From NCBI GenBank assembly GCA_025201705.1, contig MU617085.1:1-24028 (forward strand): a DNA stretch of 24,028 bases, written 5' to 3'. The translations under genes were made by a program, and so were the position numbers. Source of the stretch: Dissophora ornata. Taxonomy: Eukaryota > Mortierellomycota > Mortierellomycetes > Mortierellales > Mortierellaceae. The notes beneath the pieces are model-generated. The model was not told where the DNA came from. It saw only the letters and a program-made list of their open reading frames with translations, and did no database searches. Positions 7,783 through 19,227 of this stretch are shown one piece after another; position 1 is the stretch's first letter, and every line of letters begins with the position of its first letter.

Positions 7783-9965
7783 CTAGGAAGAGACTACATC
7801 GAGGGCGTATTTTCTTGTATGCTCCTATTGTCGGGCCAGGTTTTGAAAACAAGCAATCAGATACTAAACTGATTCAGCTTTAACATCGACTCAATTCACT
7901 TACTGCAAATGCCAGTAACACGTGTAGTGAGTTGGATTTCAGGAATTGTTTAAGCTGACGTTCGTGGGATGGAATCCACACATCAGATAACGTAGAGCGT
8001 CCTGCTCCCAGGATGTCATCGTGGCGACGCAACGTGTAGAAGTCCATGACTAAGCCTCGCCTCTCCGCTATGGTAGGGTAGCTGTTGGCGATGTTCACTC
8101 CTCTGTGCTCTAGTTCTAAAAGAATAGCGCCATTGAGGCGAACGGATTTTCTCTGCTGCTGTTCACAGATGGCTTTCGAGGCATTCGTTGACTTCAACTC
8201 GAAGACGCAGACTTCGTTTTCCCAAGTATGGTCCGCATACACCCGGATGCTCATATCGACTTTCCTTCCGCAAATGTGCCTCTTCGTCGCCCCAAACTCC
8301 TCCTCGACTATCAAGCGGCTGCTTCTCGCTGCTGTCGACACCAGTTGCTCCCTGTGTTTTTAAAACGAATTAGTGTCATACTCCACTTATAATTGCACCT
8401 CACCTGGCGAGATTCTTATTGTCTACTGTTTCATAGTCAGCTCGCCCCACATATCCACCGCGTCTCTGTCCCATTAACTGCGCCTCCTTCCTTGTAGACT
8501 ACACGTATAAATACCCCTCCTCCCCTGTTCAATAGACGGCATTCGCTCCTGCTTATTCCCCAGATCCCTGCCTCCACCACCGACTCCCTCTACTACTGTT
8601 ACAGTATGGCGCGAACTTTGCTGCCGTGGAAGAGTACGTTGAGAGTATGAGTCCAAGCAGAGACAAAACCATGCTCTGAAGTCGGGGGTTCGAACTGCTC
8701 GGTAGCCAGTAATGAGCAGATATGGTTCATGGTCATGAGCACTGCGTGAACAACTCTCTGTTCTCTGGTTTTTCCTGCAGTCTCCTTTGTTGATTGTCCA
8801 AGTAACTCGAAGACCTTGACTTGCAAACCTACAAGTGTTGCCTCTACATGTGGATCTCCCTCCAGACCGGGACACAGCGCCGACAAAGGCTCTGACAACA
8901 ACGCCTCGATGGCTGGAAGCCTCAGCGACAGTGAAGGTACCAATGTCTGGGACTTGATAATGAGTGAAAGCGTGAATGCATGCGCTTCTGGTGAGAGTAT
9001 GTTGATAATACCAGACAAAAGAACCCCATGCAATAATATACTATATTTAAGATGACTTTGACGCAGCGACTGCAAAACGAACCCATCGAAATGGCAAAGC
9101 AAATAACATTGACCTACAGTGTGTTCTTACTAACGTCATGGGCATTTTCAAGTTTTTCATGGGCGCTCTTCGCCATTTCGCGATGGTTTAAGGAGAAAGA
9201 CTGTGGGAGATCGGGGAGAGTTGTGGCCTCTCCTCGCGTCTATGGATGGGAATGCTCTTAGTATCTTGATATCTTGATAGAGGCGATCAAAACATAGTGG
9301 GAATAGCAAAGCGCTTGGCTAACCTTCTTGAAGACATGATGAACAAGGTCATAGAAAGGAGTTGATTTTGCACGTATAAGTTCAGAAGATGCTGCTGATG
9401 TTGAGGTCGAAGGTGCGGCTGATTCTGTTACAACCACAAATGTAATCAAGCTGCAACCAGGTATATATTCAAATAGAATGAAACAACTCGATTGTACGTT
9501 GATGCGTGATGGTCGAGTCAGAAGCTGAGATTATAAAGTCAGAGTAACTGCAAAGACTGTGCTATGCCATAAAGATTTTCTACAACTATGGAAGACTCCG
9601 TCGCCATAATTCGTCAACGGGCAAGCGCCTCAGACCTTTCATTTGGCCTCGAGTTACCTGCGCGATCGGACTCCAGCGGTGGCTCCGGCTCGTCTGAGGC
9701 TGACGCTATTGTTGCAGAAGTGAATTAATTCCTCTTTGCCAATGCACGTTGAAATATGCAGTAAATCAACACGCTCACTAGAAGGCTGAACCCTGTCTTC
9801 CCAATGAGCGTCCTGCTGCCCAGGCTTACCTCGGCTCTTCTGTAAAAGAATTCTTAGCTCCTCGTCCGCATCTGCGAGTTTCTTGGACGAGCTCTCAAGT
9901 ACGACTACCCCGCGATCCGCAACCACGCGAGCACGATAGTGCTCGACTAGATCCTCATCTGTCAT
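7783..9965 (-). CDS. Eight-exon gene for a PD-(D/E)XK nuclease-fold protein
   Basis: Exons (minus): 9965-9830, 9705-9658, 9424-9324, 9200-9135, 9069-8603, 8490-8404, 8351-7904, 7824-7783. All seven introns (52-233 bp) have GT-AG ends, and the phases match, giving 464 residues. Parts are: N-terminal helical segment (MTDEDLVEHYRARVV), acidic Ser/Pro/Thr linker (46-85), TPFYDLVHHVF (about 83-93), a helical region (118-272) with SEHGFVSAWTHTLNVLF, then the core. In the core, VEEEFG (317-322) precedes GRKVD with Asp334, and VCVFELKS gives Glu353-x-Lys355, followed by QQQRKSVRLN. This D...ExK order in a strand-strand-helix setting is the restriction-endonuclease-like fold. Family and substrate are unknown; Crinkler-type nuclease effectors and transposon-linked nucleases are possible relatives. 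The first exon is weakest: its frame is open upstream to 10190. No signal peptide seen. A read-through of the last intron would stop at 7880. Confidence 0.72.
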
Positions 9966-10140
9966 TAGCGGCGCAGACTTCGCGGCATTTTGGACGTGTG
10001 TATGAGAGTGGTTCCTTAAGTCCCAGATCCATCGGTCCCATTCTTGCAGCAGTTTTGTACACTGCCAATCTATATATTTTGAAAGTGTATGATACAAGTG
10101 GCCCACTATCAAGGTATGCAATAGATATAAGATACGAGTT
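9966..10140. other. Very short gap between ABC transporter stop and nuclease-fold gene start
   Basis: Both flanking genes are on the minus strand. About 175 bp must hold the ABC 3' UTR and the next promoter. An AATAAA on the minus strand overlaps the ABC stop codon (AAATAAAAC). The frame of the next gene's first exon is open through this whole gap, so its start could be further upstream. Confidence 0.5.
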
Positions 10141-13100
10141 TTATTTTCGCTCCTTGAGTCGCAGGCTGACCAGCATCCAGAACGTAGCAATGAAGACGAC
10201 GATGAACACTATCAATATGATCATGTTCCTCCAATAGCCGCCCAGATCAAATCCAAACAGCTTCTGCAAGATCAGCGACCCAGGAACATTGAACGCAACA
10301 CCTTGAATGGTATCAACCAGCTGAGATGTCGCCACCTCGTTCACAGCCAAGGCCTCAAATCCGTACTTGAACATGGACAAGTACTGGATCCAGGTCAAAG
10401 CTGCGGGGATGTTGCCAGAATTGATCATGAAACCACCGAACAACATCATAAATAGCATCACAATCGACGAAGCCAAAGACGCGACGCCTGTGGTGCGGAC
10501 GCCGGCGGCGATGACGAGACAGAACATGGCGGTGGCGATGTTGAAGAGGACAAGAATCAACAGGAACTTGAAAAATGTGGCCACGACAGGGGAGAGACCG
10601 ATCATGAAGTACGAGATACAACCCATGAAGAGCGAGGGAATGATGCGGAGAGGGATCAAATCGAAGAGCAGGGTGGAAATGATAAATGGCGCAGGTGGGT
10701 AGTATCCGTTAGAGCGTTCCTTGATGAACAAAGTACGCGTATCTGTGAAGGCTCCCAGTGCAGAGATACTGCTGAATCCAAGAAGGGCGAGCATGAAGAA
10801 CAGAGAACCGGCGCGATTCTGGAAACCAGCTAGGTTCATGGAAACGTGGAAGTAGAGTCCTCCAATGAAAATACCCAAGACAATCGAGACTGCCAAGTGA
10901 AGGACCAAGAGCGACTTGTCGCGAATTAGGGTCTGCAAGTTGCGCTTCATGATCACACGGAGCTGCGTCAGGAAACTGGTCGGGTACACAGTCTTTTGGC
11001 GTTTGTTGGTCGTTGCACTGTCGGTAGAAAGGGTTTCCGTGGAGGAACCGGAGGACCTTTCGTTCTCTATCCGCACCGCGGTTTCGTAGGGCGATGGCTC
11101 GGGAGTGGTGACAGAAGTACGCGTGGTATCGCTGGAACTCGCCTGATTGATCACATTGCCATTTACAGCATTCGCACGGCGCGAGACCGCATTTCCAGAG
11201 ACGTGCGTCTGGTGTCCAGAAGAGATTCCTGTCTTTTCATCGTCATCACCTTCATAGTTCTTGGCTTTCGCGACGAGGTCCTGATTCATTGCAATATCCA
11301 GCAAGTAATCCGCGATATTATAATTAGGGGGGCATACAAGATCACGCCGACGGAAGTAGTCCGCTGCTGTATCGGTAGGTCCAAAATAAAGAGCCTCTCC
11401 GTTGCTGATGACCAAGGCCTGGTTAAACATGTGAAAGATGTCGGATCGAGGCTGATGGATTGTCAAAATAACCGTCGTGGTCCTGCTGGCAGCCAGCTTA
11501 CAGAGCTGATCAACAACCATGTGGGCACTGTACGAATCCAGACCAGATGTAGGCTCGTCCAGGATCAGAATTGGGGGGCGGGTAATCAGTTCTAGTGCAA
11601 TCGACACGCGACGCTTCTCGCCTCCAGAGATGCCACGCGAGGTCACATTGCCGATCCTGCGGTTCGAGCAGTGCGTCAGTCCCAGCATCTCAATAACCTC
11701 TGCCACACGCTCATGAACGCGGTGGACTGGCATGGCCTCGGGGAGACGCAACATGGCTGAGAACAGTACGGCTTCGTACACAGTCTGAGTCGAGGGGAGT
11801 GTATCTTCCTGGTCTACAAATCCAACTGCACGACGGATATCGCTCTCATGGACCTGCTTGCCGTTCAACAAGATCTGACCTGTAACCTTGCCATCCTTGC
11901 GCTTGCCTGCCAAGATATCCACCAATGTTGATTTACCAGCGCCAGAAGGTCCCATCACTGCCAGAACAACACCAGCGGGGGCCGCTCCAGAGATTCCCTT
12001 CAGAATTTCCAATCCATCCTTGTTGAGTGTGTAACCGACATTGCGGAACTCAAGTGAGGCTGCTTCGGTGTTCAGAGTGTAGGGTGCACGACTGAGAATC
12101 AACTGGTTCCTGCGCGCAATCGAGCAAATTACAATCAAAACCAGGACCAGGGCACCCAGGATGGCGAGACAAGCAATCACGCCGGGTGCGAGCGTCGTCT
12201 TGACCGAGGTCACGGACGACTGCATCTCAGAGGGGAACACACACTCGCCTAGATCGCAGTCGACCATCTGGAGACCCGAGGGGAAGAACCCTGCCAGATC
12301 CGAAATATAGAAAGAGCATTCATTGCTGTTCTCTGGGCACGTCAACGAGAATGGTCCTTTAAGCGAATCGACCGTGTTACCCAAATTAATGACCGGACCA
12401 GCGACGCCTCCGCACATGACCGTTGGTGTGATACAGGTGCAGTCGAGTACAGGGCAATCCCATTTGGTCTGGATGGCTCCACTCTGTTCCGTAGTAGCAA
12501 CCGTGCAGTTGGGAGCCTTGCAGAAAAACTGCTCAATCTGACCTAGCCACAACTGCGCATTCACAGTTTTGTTGATTGGGTTGAGATCCAGGGTGAGGGT
12601 ATAGTTTCCGGGGAAGAAGCTCGTGAGCGCTGGTGCGCGGACTGCGCAGGACATGAAAGCGTCGTAGAAGACCTCAGTTTTCTTATTGCAGACCATATTT
12701 TCGTTACCGAGGAACGACGTCCGTGTGGGGGTTTTTGACTGACATCCGGCATCTGTCTCGCAGACTAAAAATTTGGCATGTGCGTGATCGGACAACAGAG
12801 ACGTGTGAGAGTCCTGTGTCACGTCCATGTGGACATCGGCATGGGCCAATTACTCAAATACTCATTATTATTAATTTTTCCGTGCTCTACTTACCATTGC
12901 AGTTGAATCCTCCAAATCCAGCGTCGCAGGTGGGGCAGCTCGAGTTCGAGGTAACCGTGGTTCGTTGTGAGGGATCGATCAAGGGCGATCCACAGGCAAG
13001 AAGACTGCAGTCGTTGCCTCCGAAACCGGGCATACATTTACAAACGCTGTTCTCGCAAGTACCACTGTTCAAGCAACCCTGATAAACCACCATTCGCAGG

Positions 13101-13424
13101 AAATGGGGGGAGGAGAGTGAGGGGGAAAAGAAAACAAGCAATTGCCTCCTGTCAGAACGAATGTCGGCAGTCAAAACGCTGATGTTACAATCGAGGGGCA
13201 AGCGTTTGTCTTTTTTTTACCTTTGGCGAGGTAGAGCAATCGTATTGAGGCTGGCATGTAGGAGTTGCGGTGGAAGTGACAGTGGTGGTGACAGTCGCTG
13301 TAGTGACAGCTGTCGTGGTGGTGGGGACCACGGAAGTGGACTGTGCCGAGATCAGGCCCGCGAAGGCCGTGATCATGGCCAGACTTGCCAATGTGGGCAG
13401 TCCTCGAGAGATACAGAGCCGCAT
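10141..13424 (-). CDS. ADP1: ADP1-like ABCG transporter with EGF-like ectodomain
   Basis: Exons (minus) are 13424-13221, 13078-12895 and 12764-10141. The introns are 142 and 130 bp with matched phases; the second ends in TTTTTAG, and an apparent TTG start at 12849 lies inside it. The product is 1003 residues, close to yeast Adp1 in length and layout. It has a signal peptide (1-27), a Thr-rich stretch, a Cys-rich EGF-like segment from residue 69 (GCLNSGTCENSVCKCMPGFG, then NCNVCETDAGC), and a lumenal domain with N-glycosylation sites. A first helix (about 322-348) precedes the nucleotide-binding domain: Walker A GPSGAGKST (401-409), Q-loop Gln448, signature ISGGEKRR (507-514), Walker B LILDEPTSGLD (529-539), His566. 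An acidic/Ser linker and a six-helix ABC2 membrane domain follow. It is a half-size transporter that should dimerise; substrate unknown. All catalytic motifs are intact. Confidence 0.95.
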
Positions 13425-14114
13425 CGCAAAAGGAGTAGAAGAGAGCGTGAACGTTGATCGTGGAATATGTTGAGTGTCTCGCCTCTCTGTGTGTGAAGGA
13501 AGAAAATGGATATTCGATTTTGCCCTGGAACGGAGTGATTATTGGGTGGGATGTGGAGCAATAGAGAAACCCCGGGACAGTGCGTTCAGGGCGGAGATGG
13601 TTTGAGGAAGAGCTTCTTTTTCAGGGAAAAGAGGCTGCGGAGATAGGAGGCAGAAAAAGAAGGCGATGGAGAAGTGAATGAGGGGAAGTGAATGAGGAGA
13701 AACGAGATGAATCTGAAGAAGAAAAAAAAGAAAGGAAAAGAAAAGAACGGGAGTCAGTAGAAGAAACAACATGTAGAAACTAACAACCGTAGCGCACCAG
13801 CACACCGCTGTTGAGGCAGCAGTCAGTAGATGACAGTAGTCTTCTTTAAGTGGGTTGAGAGCACTGGGAGTGTTTAAAGCAAGCATTGCTGACAGCAGGA
13901 GGCATCGTACATGTCCACGGAGTTCAATGGACAGTTACAATAATAAGAGAGAGCATGTTAGCATCAAAAGGTATTGAAGCTGCAGGTATCGATGGGGGCA
14001 CGAGCCGAAATACGAGAAAGCCGGAATGAGAGCAAGTCGGCAAAGTGTCAGAACAGACACATGAAAGAGCTGGTGCCCCTCCACATCGACTGTACAGATT
14101 CATATGTTACACTG

Positions 14115-14144
14115 CTACATTCGGCTACATTCGGCTACACCGGG
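14115..14144. repeat. 10-bp unit in three tandem copies
   Basis: CTACATTCGG occurs at 14115-14124 and 14125-14134, and a diverged copy (CTACACCGGG) at 14135-14144. It is short and lies in gene-free sequence. Confidence 0.8.
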
Positions 14145-14198
14145 CAACATGAAATGTCCATGCGTCGTTGAGCTGGCTTGGTCTTCCATCCAGGTTCA

Positions 14199-14246
14199 GA
14201 GGAACGATGACACCCGTGGATGTGGATGACAATATCATCGTTCCTC
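14199..14246. repeat. 12-bp perfect inverted repeat, 24-bp spacer
   Basis: GAGGAACGATGA (14199-14210) and TCATCGTTCCTC (14235-14246) are exact reverse complements. The arms are separated by 24 bp. It could form a hairpin, be a dimeric binding site, or be the remains of a small element. No duplication of flanking bases was seen. Confidence 0.85.
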
Positions 14247-16946
14247 GTAATCCTAATCCAAGCACTGAATTACACAGTCTCACGATAATTAGCGATAAAT
14301 TGCATCGGCGCCTTTATTCAACGCGTTGATCCATCTAGCTGACACGCGCAGTAGTTTCATATTTCAAAGCCAGTCTGGAATCCGTCACCACCCCGGCACC
14401 AGACCCAGCCAGGCACGCGCTATGCTCCCCAGCGGTAATGCTGCGCACACATGTGTACACACACATCCATTCATACACCATGCACATGCCATGCACCATA
14501 TGCACTTGCCGATATGTATACATTTAGAGCCATTATCTATTCATCTATCCTGACTGCAACTGAGGTACCACCGCTCCGATCGCGGTTCACAAGAAAATAA
14601 CAGTGTAATCAGTAGTCTTGGATTGAGAGCCGCTAACAAGACACCTCTTTCAGCGGTGTTGAAGTGGTGGGAACAAGAGAAGGGGGCATGTGTTTTGTCA
14701 CTGAGTGGACATCCATGGCAATCATTTTTATTATTGTATTGCTCCGACAGGCAAGGATTATTATATACTGTATGTAGTCTGGTCTACATTTCTTTGCGCA
14801 TTGCTGATCTAACGGACATGTAGCCCACCTTGTTTTGTTTTTGTTTCTATAAGCGCGTCTTTTCTAGTGGTCATGTTTACATGTGCGCTTCTCCACCGTT
14901 ACACACGATCGCTGCCTTGCACATTCTGACATCGCCATTGGCTCGCTAAGAAGTGGGATGATATTTTCTTCCCTTCTATCATGGTCATTCTGCGCTGCGA
15001 TGCCCTCTCTTGCTGACAAAGTGCGTGCTCAATCGCGTGGGTTAATACTCTTTTTTGACATGTCCCACGCATACAATATGTCCGCATCCAACATACAGAC
15101 TAATCGCATGCCGTTTGAATAGCTTCAATACTCCCATGGGGCCTGAACGCACTGGGCATCATCGTCAGCTGAGAATAGGAAGGTCTGCGAGCCGAGTGGA
15201 TAATAGCTGTGGACATATTTATAGGCCGGGTGGACACATGTACTCACGCACTCGTATCCCAAACCTGTTTGCGATTCAGCTTTTTATTTTCCCTCTCTTT
15301 CTCGTCCGAGTATCGCTTCTTCTACTGGATCCAGCCTTTACTCTGCCCGATGTCCCCACCTCCAATAATCCATTTTTATGACGCTGCAACGGCAAACCAC
15401 GCATTTGTGTACGGACACACACGCAGACGAAGCAGTTCAAGGGTCTATTGTTTTTTTTTGTACTTGAATGCACGGTCTTTTCGCCCGCTCCTCCCCCTGC
15501 AAATACGCAGCAATGCACAGTGATTCTTTAGAGGCATGTTTGTCATGCAACATCTGCAGAAGTCGCGAATTATCGCGGCTCTTGCACGGGTGGCTGATTT
15601 TCCATCACCGATTTCAAATTCGCTGTGGCTAATTTTCGTTGTCTGTGAACTGTGACCAAGACCCTTGTCTGTCAAATGTGGTTTACCAGACAGCAGGATG
15701 TTGCACACTATGTGTCTGCACGGTCGATGTGGTGATTTGCCGTTCCATGGGAATATTGTTGTCTTCTCTTGAACAATGGACAAACAGACATCGCTTCTTA
15801 GATTGCAATACGGATAGCTCCAAGTCTCACTCCTCGCGAGCGAGAGTGAACGAACATCAGACGACATAGCTTTATCTACTTCGGTGCCTGTAACCACAAC
15901 CAATGTACCTGGTCGTATCGGCATCACCTGGCGTGCGAAAAACCGGGTCACCCCTCTCGCCCTTTTTGTTTGTTTCGGAGGGCGGCAAAGCCTCTACCCA
16001 TGCGCCACCAAGGAAAGAAATCCGCAATTTTTGGCGCGCGTGCCCTGACCGCGTTCCCCTCTGATCGCACTCCCCTTGACTGTGCCCCTGAAAAGCTGTC
16101 GACTGAGCAAGGCTGGCTAAACATGAGTCCTGGGAACCAGACTTGCAGCGGAACAGCTCTTGTAGGACATGCGTGTGGCCGATGGGCACGTTTGTCTTGC
16201 TCGACGCTGCTCGCAGCCAGGGGCCACTGTGAACTCGAGCTGTCCGGGGTATGTCTCAGCACGGTTCCTGGCCTGACCTGATCGACCGCGTGTCGGTCAG
16301 GGCCACTCAGGGCTGGGGTACTCTCAACCTTGATCCGCGGCCTCTTTTATTTGTTCTCGTGTCCCACCAACATGTACCGCACCTCAACAAAAAAAAAAGA
16401 GGGAAGCGGAGGTGGGCTTTGCGGGAGGAGATCCACCCCTTTGTGCCAGAGCCAACGAACTCAATTGGTGCGAGGGTGCATGGAGATCACACACTCTCTC
16501 TCTCCTTCGCTTATAGACTGTGGTGCACCCTCGCTGTCTGTTCCTTCGTGTACTCCCGCCATCTTTCTCATCCACCCCCTTCATCATCCACTCCATCATC
16601 ATCCTCATCCTTATCATCCGTCCCATCACCCTCTCTTCATCATCCTATTCTCGCTAATCGTGTGTGCTGGACACGATACCCTCTCCCCACCTCTTCCCTC
16701 CCACTCTTGACCCATACCTTGTTTTTGCATCATCATCATCTTAGCATCTCTACCTTATAATACCTAATATCCCTTCCTTTGCTACTCTCCACCACCCGCC
16801 TTGCGTTCCTTCTCTCCAGCACCCGCAGCATTTTGACTTGTCCATCTTCCACCTACTTTGTTTTGTTTTGTTTTTGTTTTTTGTCCTGGCAACCCTTCTG
16901 AACACATATACCTCTTTGCCGTAGTCTTCACATCACTCTCTCAAAG

Positions 16947-19227
16947 ATGGCCTTCTACGACCAGCTCGCTGTTCAGCAACAGCAACAGCAACAGCAGCAC
17001 CAGCACCAGCAGCACCAGCAGCACCAGCAGCAGCATCAACACCAGCAGCTCCCACAACATCCACAGCACCAGCACCAGCAATTCCAGCAGCACCAGCAGT
17101 CTGCCTTCAGCACCGCTGATATGAGAACCTCTCTTTGGTAAGCACTTTACAACAGTGCATCCTTATCCTAGGGCCAACCCCTTAGAGAAAAGTAGAACCG
17201 GCCAAACATCGTATCCTAAAACAACAACCCTGCCTTGTTTTTCTTCTTGCTGCTCATATTTGCTGGCTTTATTAGGATGGGCGAACTTGAGCCCTGGATG
17301 GACGAAAACTGGATTCGTGGCGCATGGTACAGTGCGGGCGAGCAAGTCTCCGTCAAGATGATTCGCGACAAGTACACGGGGTATGGAGAATGGACAACAC
17401 CGCGTTCTCATCATCTTACGCGCTTCATTGCCGTCATTCCGTGGCCATGACCATCGTCGATACAATACACCTGCTGACAAAGCGTCGCGGCCTCTTTTTC
17501 CCCTCTCTGTGCCTATCCTAATTGACTAGTGCTAGCGCCGGATACTGCTTTGTCGAGTTGTCTAGTCCGGCAGCTGCTGCCAAGGCTATCACCGCTTTGA
17601 ATGGCGTCCCTATCCCAAGCACAAACAAAGTCTTCAAGCTGAACTGGGCTACAGGTGGCGGTATAGCCTCCTCGACGTACGTGCTGACAGATGCTGACCC
17701 CTTCTCCCCCTGCCAGCAGAGAGCCGCTTATGAGCGTAGTTCAGGCGCTGTTGCAACGCTCCTCAGGACTGGTCTATGATGTTTGACGAGCTAACATCCT
17801 CTCACCTTTTCTCTAGTGGCCCTGGTGCTGGCCAAGAGTTCTCAGTGTTTGTTGGCGATTTGTCCCCTGAGGTCACAGAGTTCATGCTGGTGGTATGTTT
17901 CTGCAGTCCTGTGCCTCGTGGATTGGAGTCACAATGATCACGTCCATTGGCGCATGCATTTCCTAACTTACATCATTTCCGATGCTCCACGTCTGCTACA
18001 GTCAAAGTTCCAAGAAAGATACATGTCCTGTCGATCAGCGAAGATCATGACGGATGCGACGACAGGAATCTCGCGAGGTAGGGGTTTGTCGGGAAAGGGC
18101 CCCTTTAATCAAATCTTCAGCAAAGACCACATTTGTTTAAGAATATTCCCGACCCATCGCTGAATTTAACATCGTCTTCTTATAGGATATGGTTTCGTCC
18201 GATTTGGCGACGAGAGCGAACAACTGCGCGCCCTTCATGAAATGCAGGGAGTGTACTGTGGCAGTCGTCCAATCAGGATCTCAATGGCAACACCTAAAAA
18301 CAAAATGTCATCTGGCGGTATGGGAGCTGTCGGTGCTGGAAACATGGGAGCCGTTGGCGGAATGGGCGGTATCGGTGGTATGAGCGGCATGAACAACATG
18401 AGCATGTCCCCCACGGGTTATGGCTTCAATTCACCTATGCAATCGAGCAGCCCTCAGCACCCCGCAAATCAATTCAACGACCCCACCAACACGACCGTCT
18501 TCGTCGGAGGCCTCTCAGGAGTCAGTCATGAGGATGAGCTCAGGAGCTGCTTTGCCATGTTTGGCGAGATCACCTATGTGAAGATCCCACCAGGAAAGGG
18601 CTGTGGCTTCGTGCAGTTCGTCCACAGACAGAGCGCAGAGATGGCGATCAACCAGATGAATGGTTTTCAGATTGGTAGGATAACACGTTCGACGCCAACC
18701 TTTAAACCTTCAAACTTTAATAGAGGGATGAACTTCTCCCTGAAAACCATACTGACGGTCCTCCGCTCCTGCATATTGATATTGCTAGGTAATTCGCGCG
18801 TTCGCCTTTCCTGGGGACGTGCTCAAAACGAGAACAAGCAACCCATGTCGTCTCATGGCCCAGCTATGGTCGGCACTCCTGGCTTCAGGTAATTTCCTGG
18901 ACATTTTTCACGCTACAACACCGAGCTTAGCAACGTCCCGGTATAGATACTGACATATGTATGTGTGACTATAGATCGCCCTTGCAAAGTCAGTTCCCAG
19001 GCATGCCGCTGAGCAACCGAGCGTCGGCCCCCTATGGTTCGTTCCCAGGCATGATGGCCGGTACACCACCCATGCTGGGCATGATGCAGACGCCACCACC
19101 TCGTGACCCCATGGAGAGAATTCCCGTGGAGCACCAGAACCGTGGCTACAACGAGAGAAAGGACGGCATCATGGACCGCATGGACGATGGCGTTAGCTGG
19201 AGAGGCTCCGGTGCTATCTATGCGTGA
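16947..19227 (+). CDS. Three-RRM RNA-binding protein of NAM8/NGR1/Csx1 type
   Basis: Exons: 16947-17137, 17276-17380, 17530-17676, 17817-17892, 18002-18077, 18186-18674, 18789-18888, 18975-19227. The seven introns (86-149 bp) are all GT-AG and phase-matched, giving 478 residues. A Gln/His tract (residues 9-52) precedes RRM1 (RNP2 LWMGEL 63-68, RNP1 GYCFVEL 103-109). RRM2 has VFVGDL 158-163 and RGYGFVRF 198-205, then the family-typical ATPKNK. A Gly/Met-rich linker leads to RRM3 (VFVGGL 303-308, KGCGFVQF 336-343). The tail is Pro/Met-rich. This order matches yeast Nam8 and Ngr1 and fission-yeast Csx1, which act in 5' splice-site choice with U1 snRNP or in mRNA stability. Which of these roles applies cannot be told from the sequence. 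A 33-nt cassette inside intron 3 might be alternatively used. Confidence 0.93.

Larger units (their letters stand above)
13425..16946. other. Long gene-poor region between divergent ABC and RRM genes
   Basis: No gene is supported in about 3.5 kb. The left end (13425-13800) is the ABC promoter, with a purine-rich tract at 13660-13745 that is CT-rich in the sense of the ABC gene. The middle holds a 10-bp triplicate (14115-14144), a 12-bp inverted repeat (14199-14246) and a CA/ATG-rich patch (14450-14520). The right end (16520-16946) is strongly CT-rich and is probably the promoter and leader of the RRM gene. Frames near 15445-16281 on both strands show no domain. Confidence 0.55.

Noticed and set aside
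8500..8515. TATAAATA with downstream pyrimidines, a plus-strand promoter candidate
   Set aside because: It falls in an intron of the minus-strand gene and no plus-strand gene follows.
8675..8700. GGTTCGAA-like B-box suggesting a tRNA
   Set aside because: No acceptor stem or A-box at the right distance; it lies in coding exon 5 of the nuclease-fold gene.
10996..11595. 199-codon plus-strand ORF
   Set aside because: Antisense to the nucleotide-binding domain of the ABC transporter, whose motifs are all intact.
12765..12894. TTG start at 12849 for the ABC transporter
   Set aside because: An in-frame TAA precedes it, and an intron 12894-12765 joins the EGF-like exon in phase to residue 130.
15445..16281. 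Overlapping ORFs of 100-168 codons on both strands
   Set aside because: No recognisable motifs, both strands open, no splice pattern; likely chance in GC-richer sequence.
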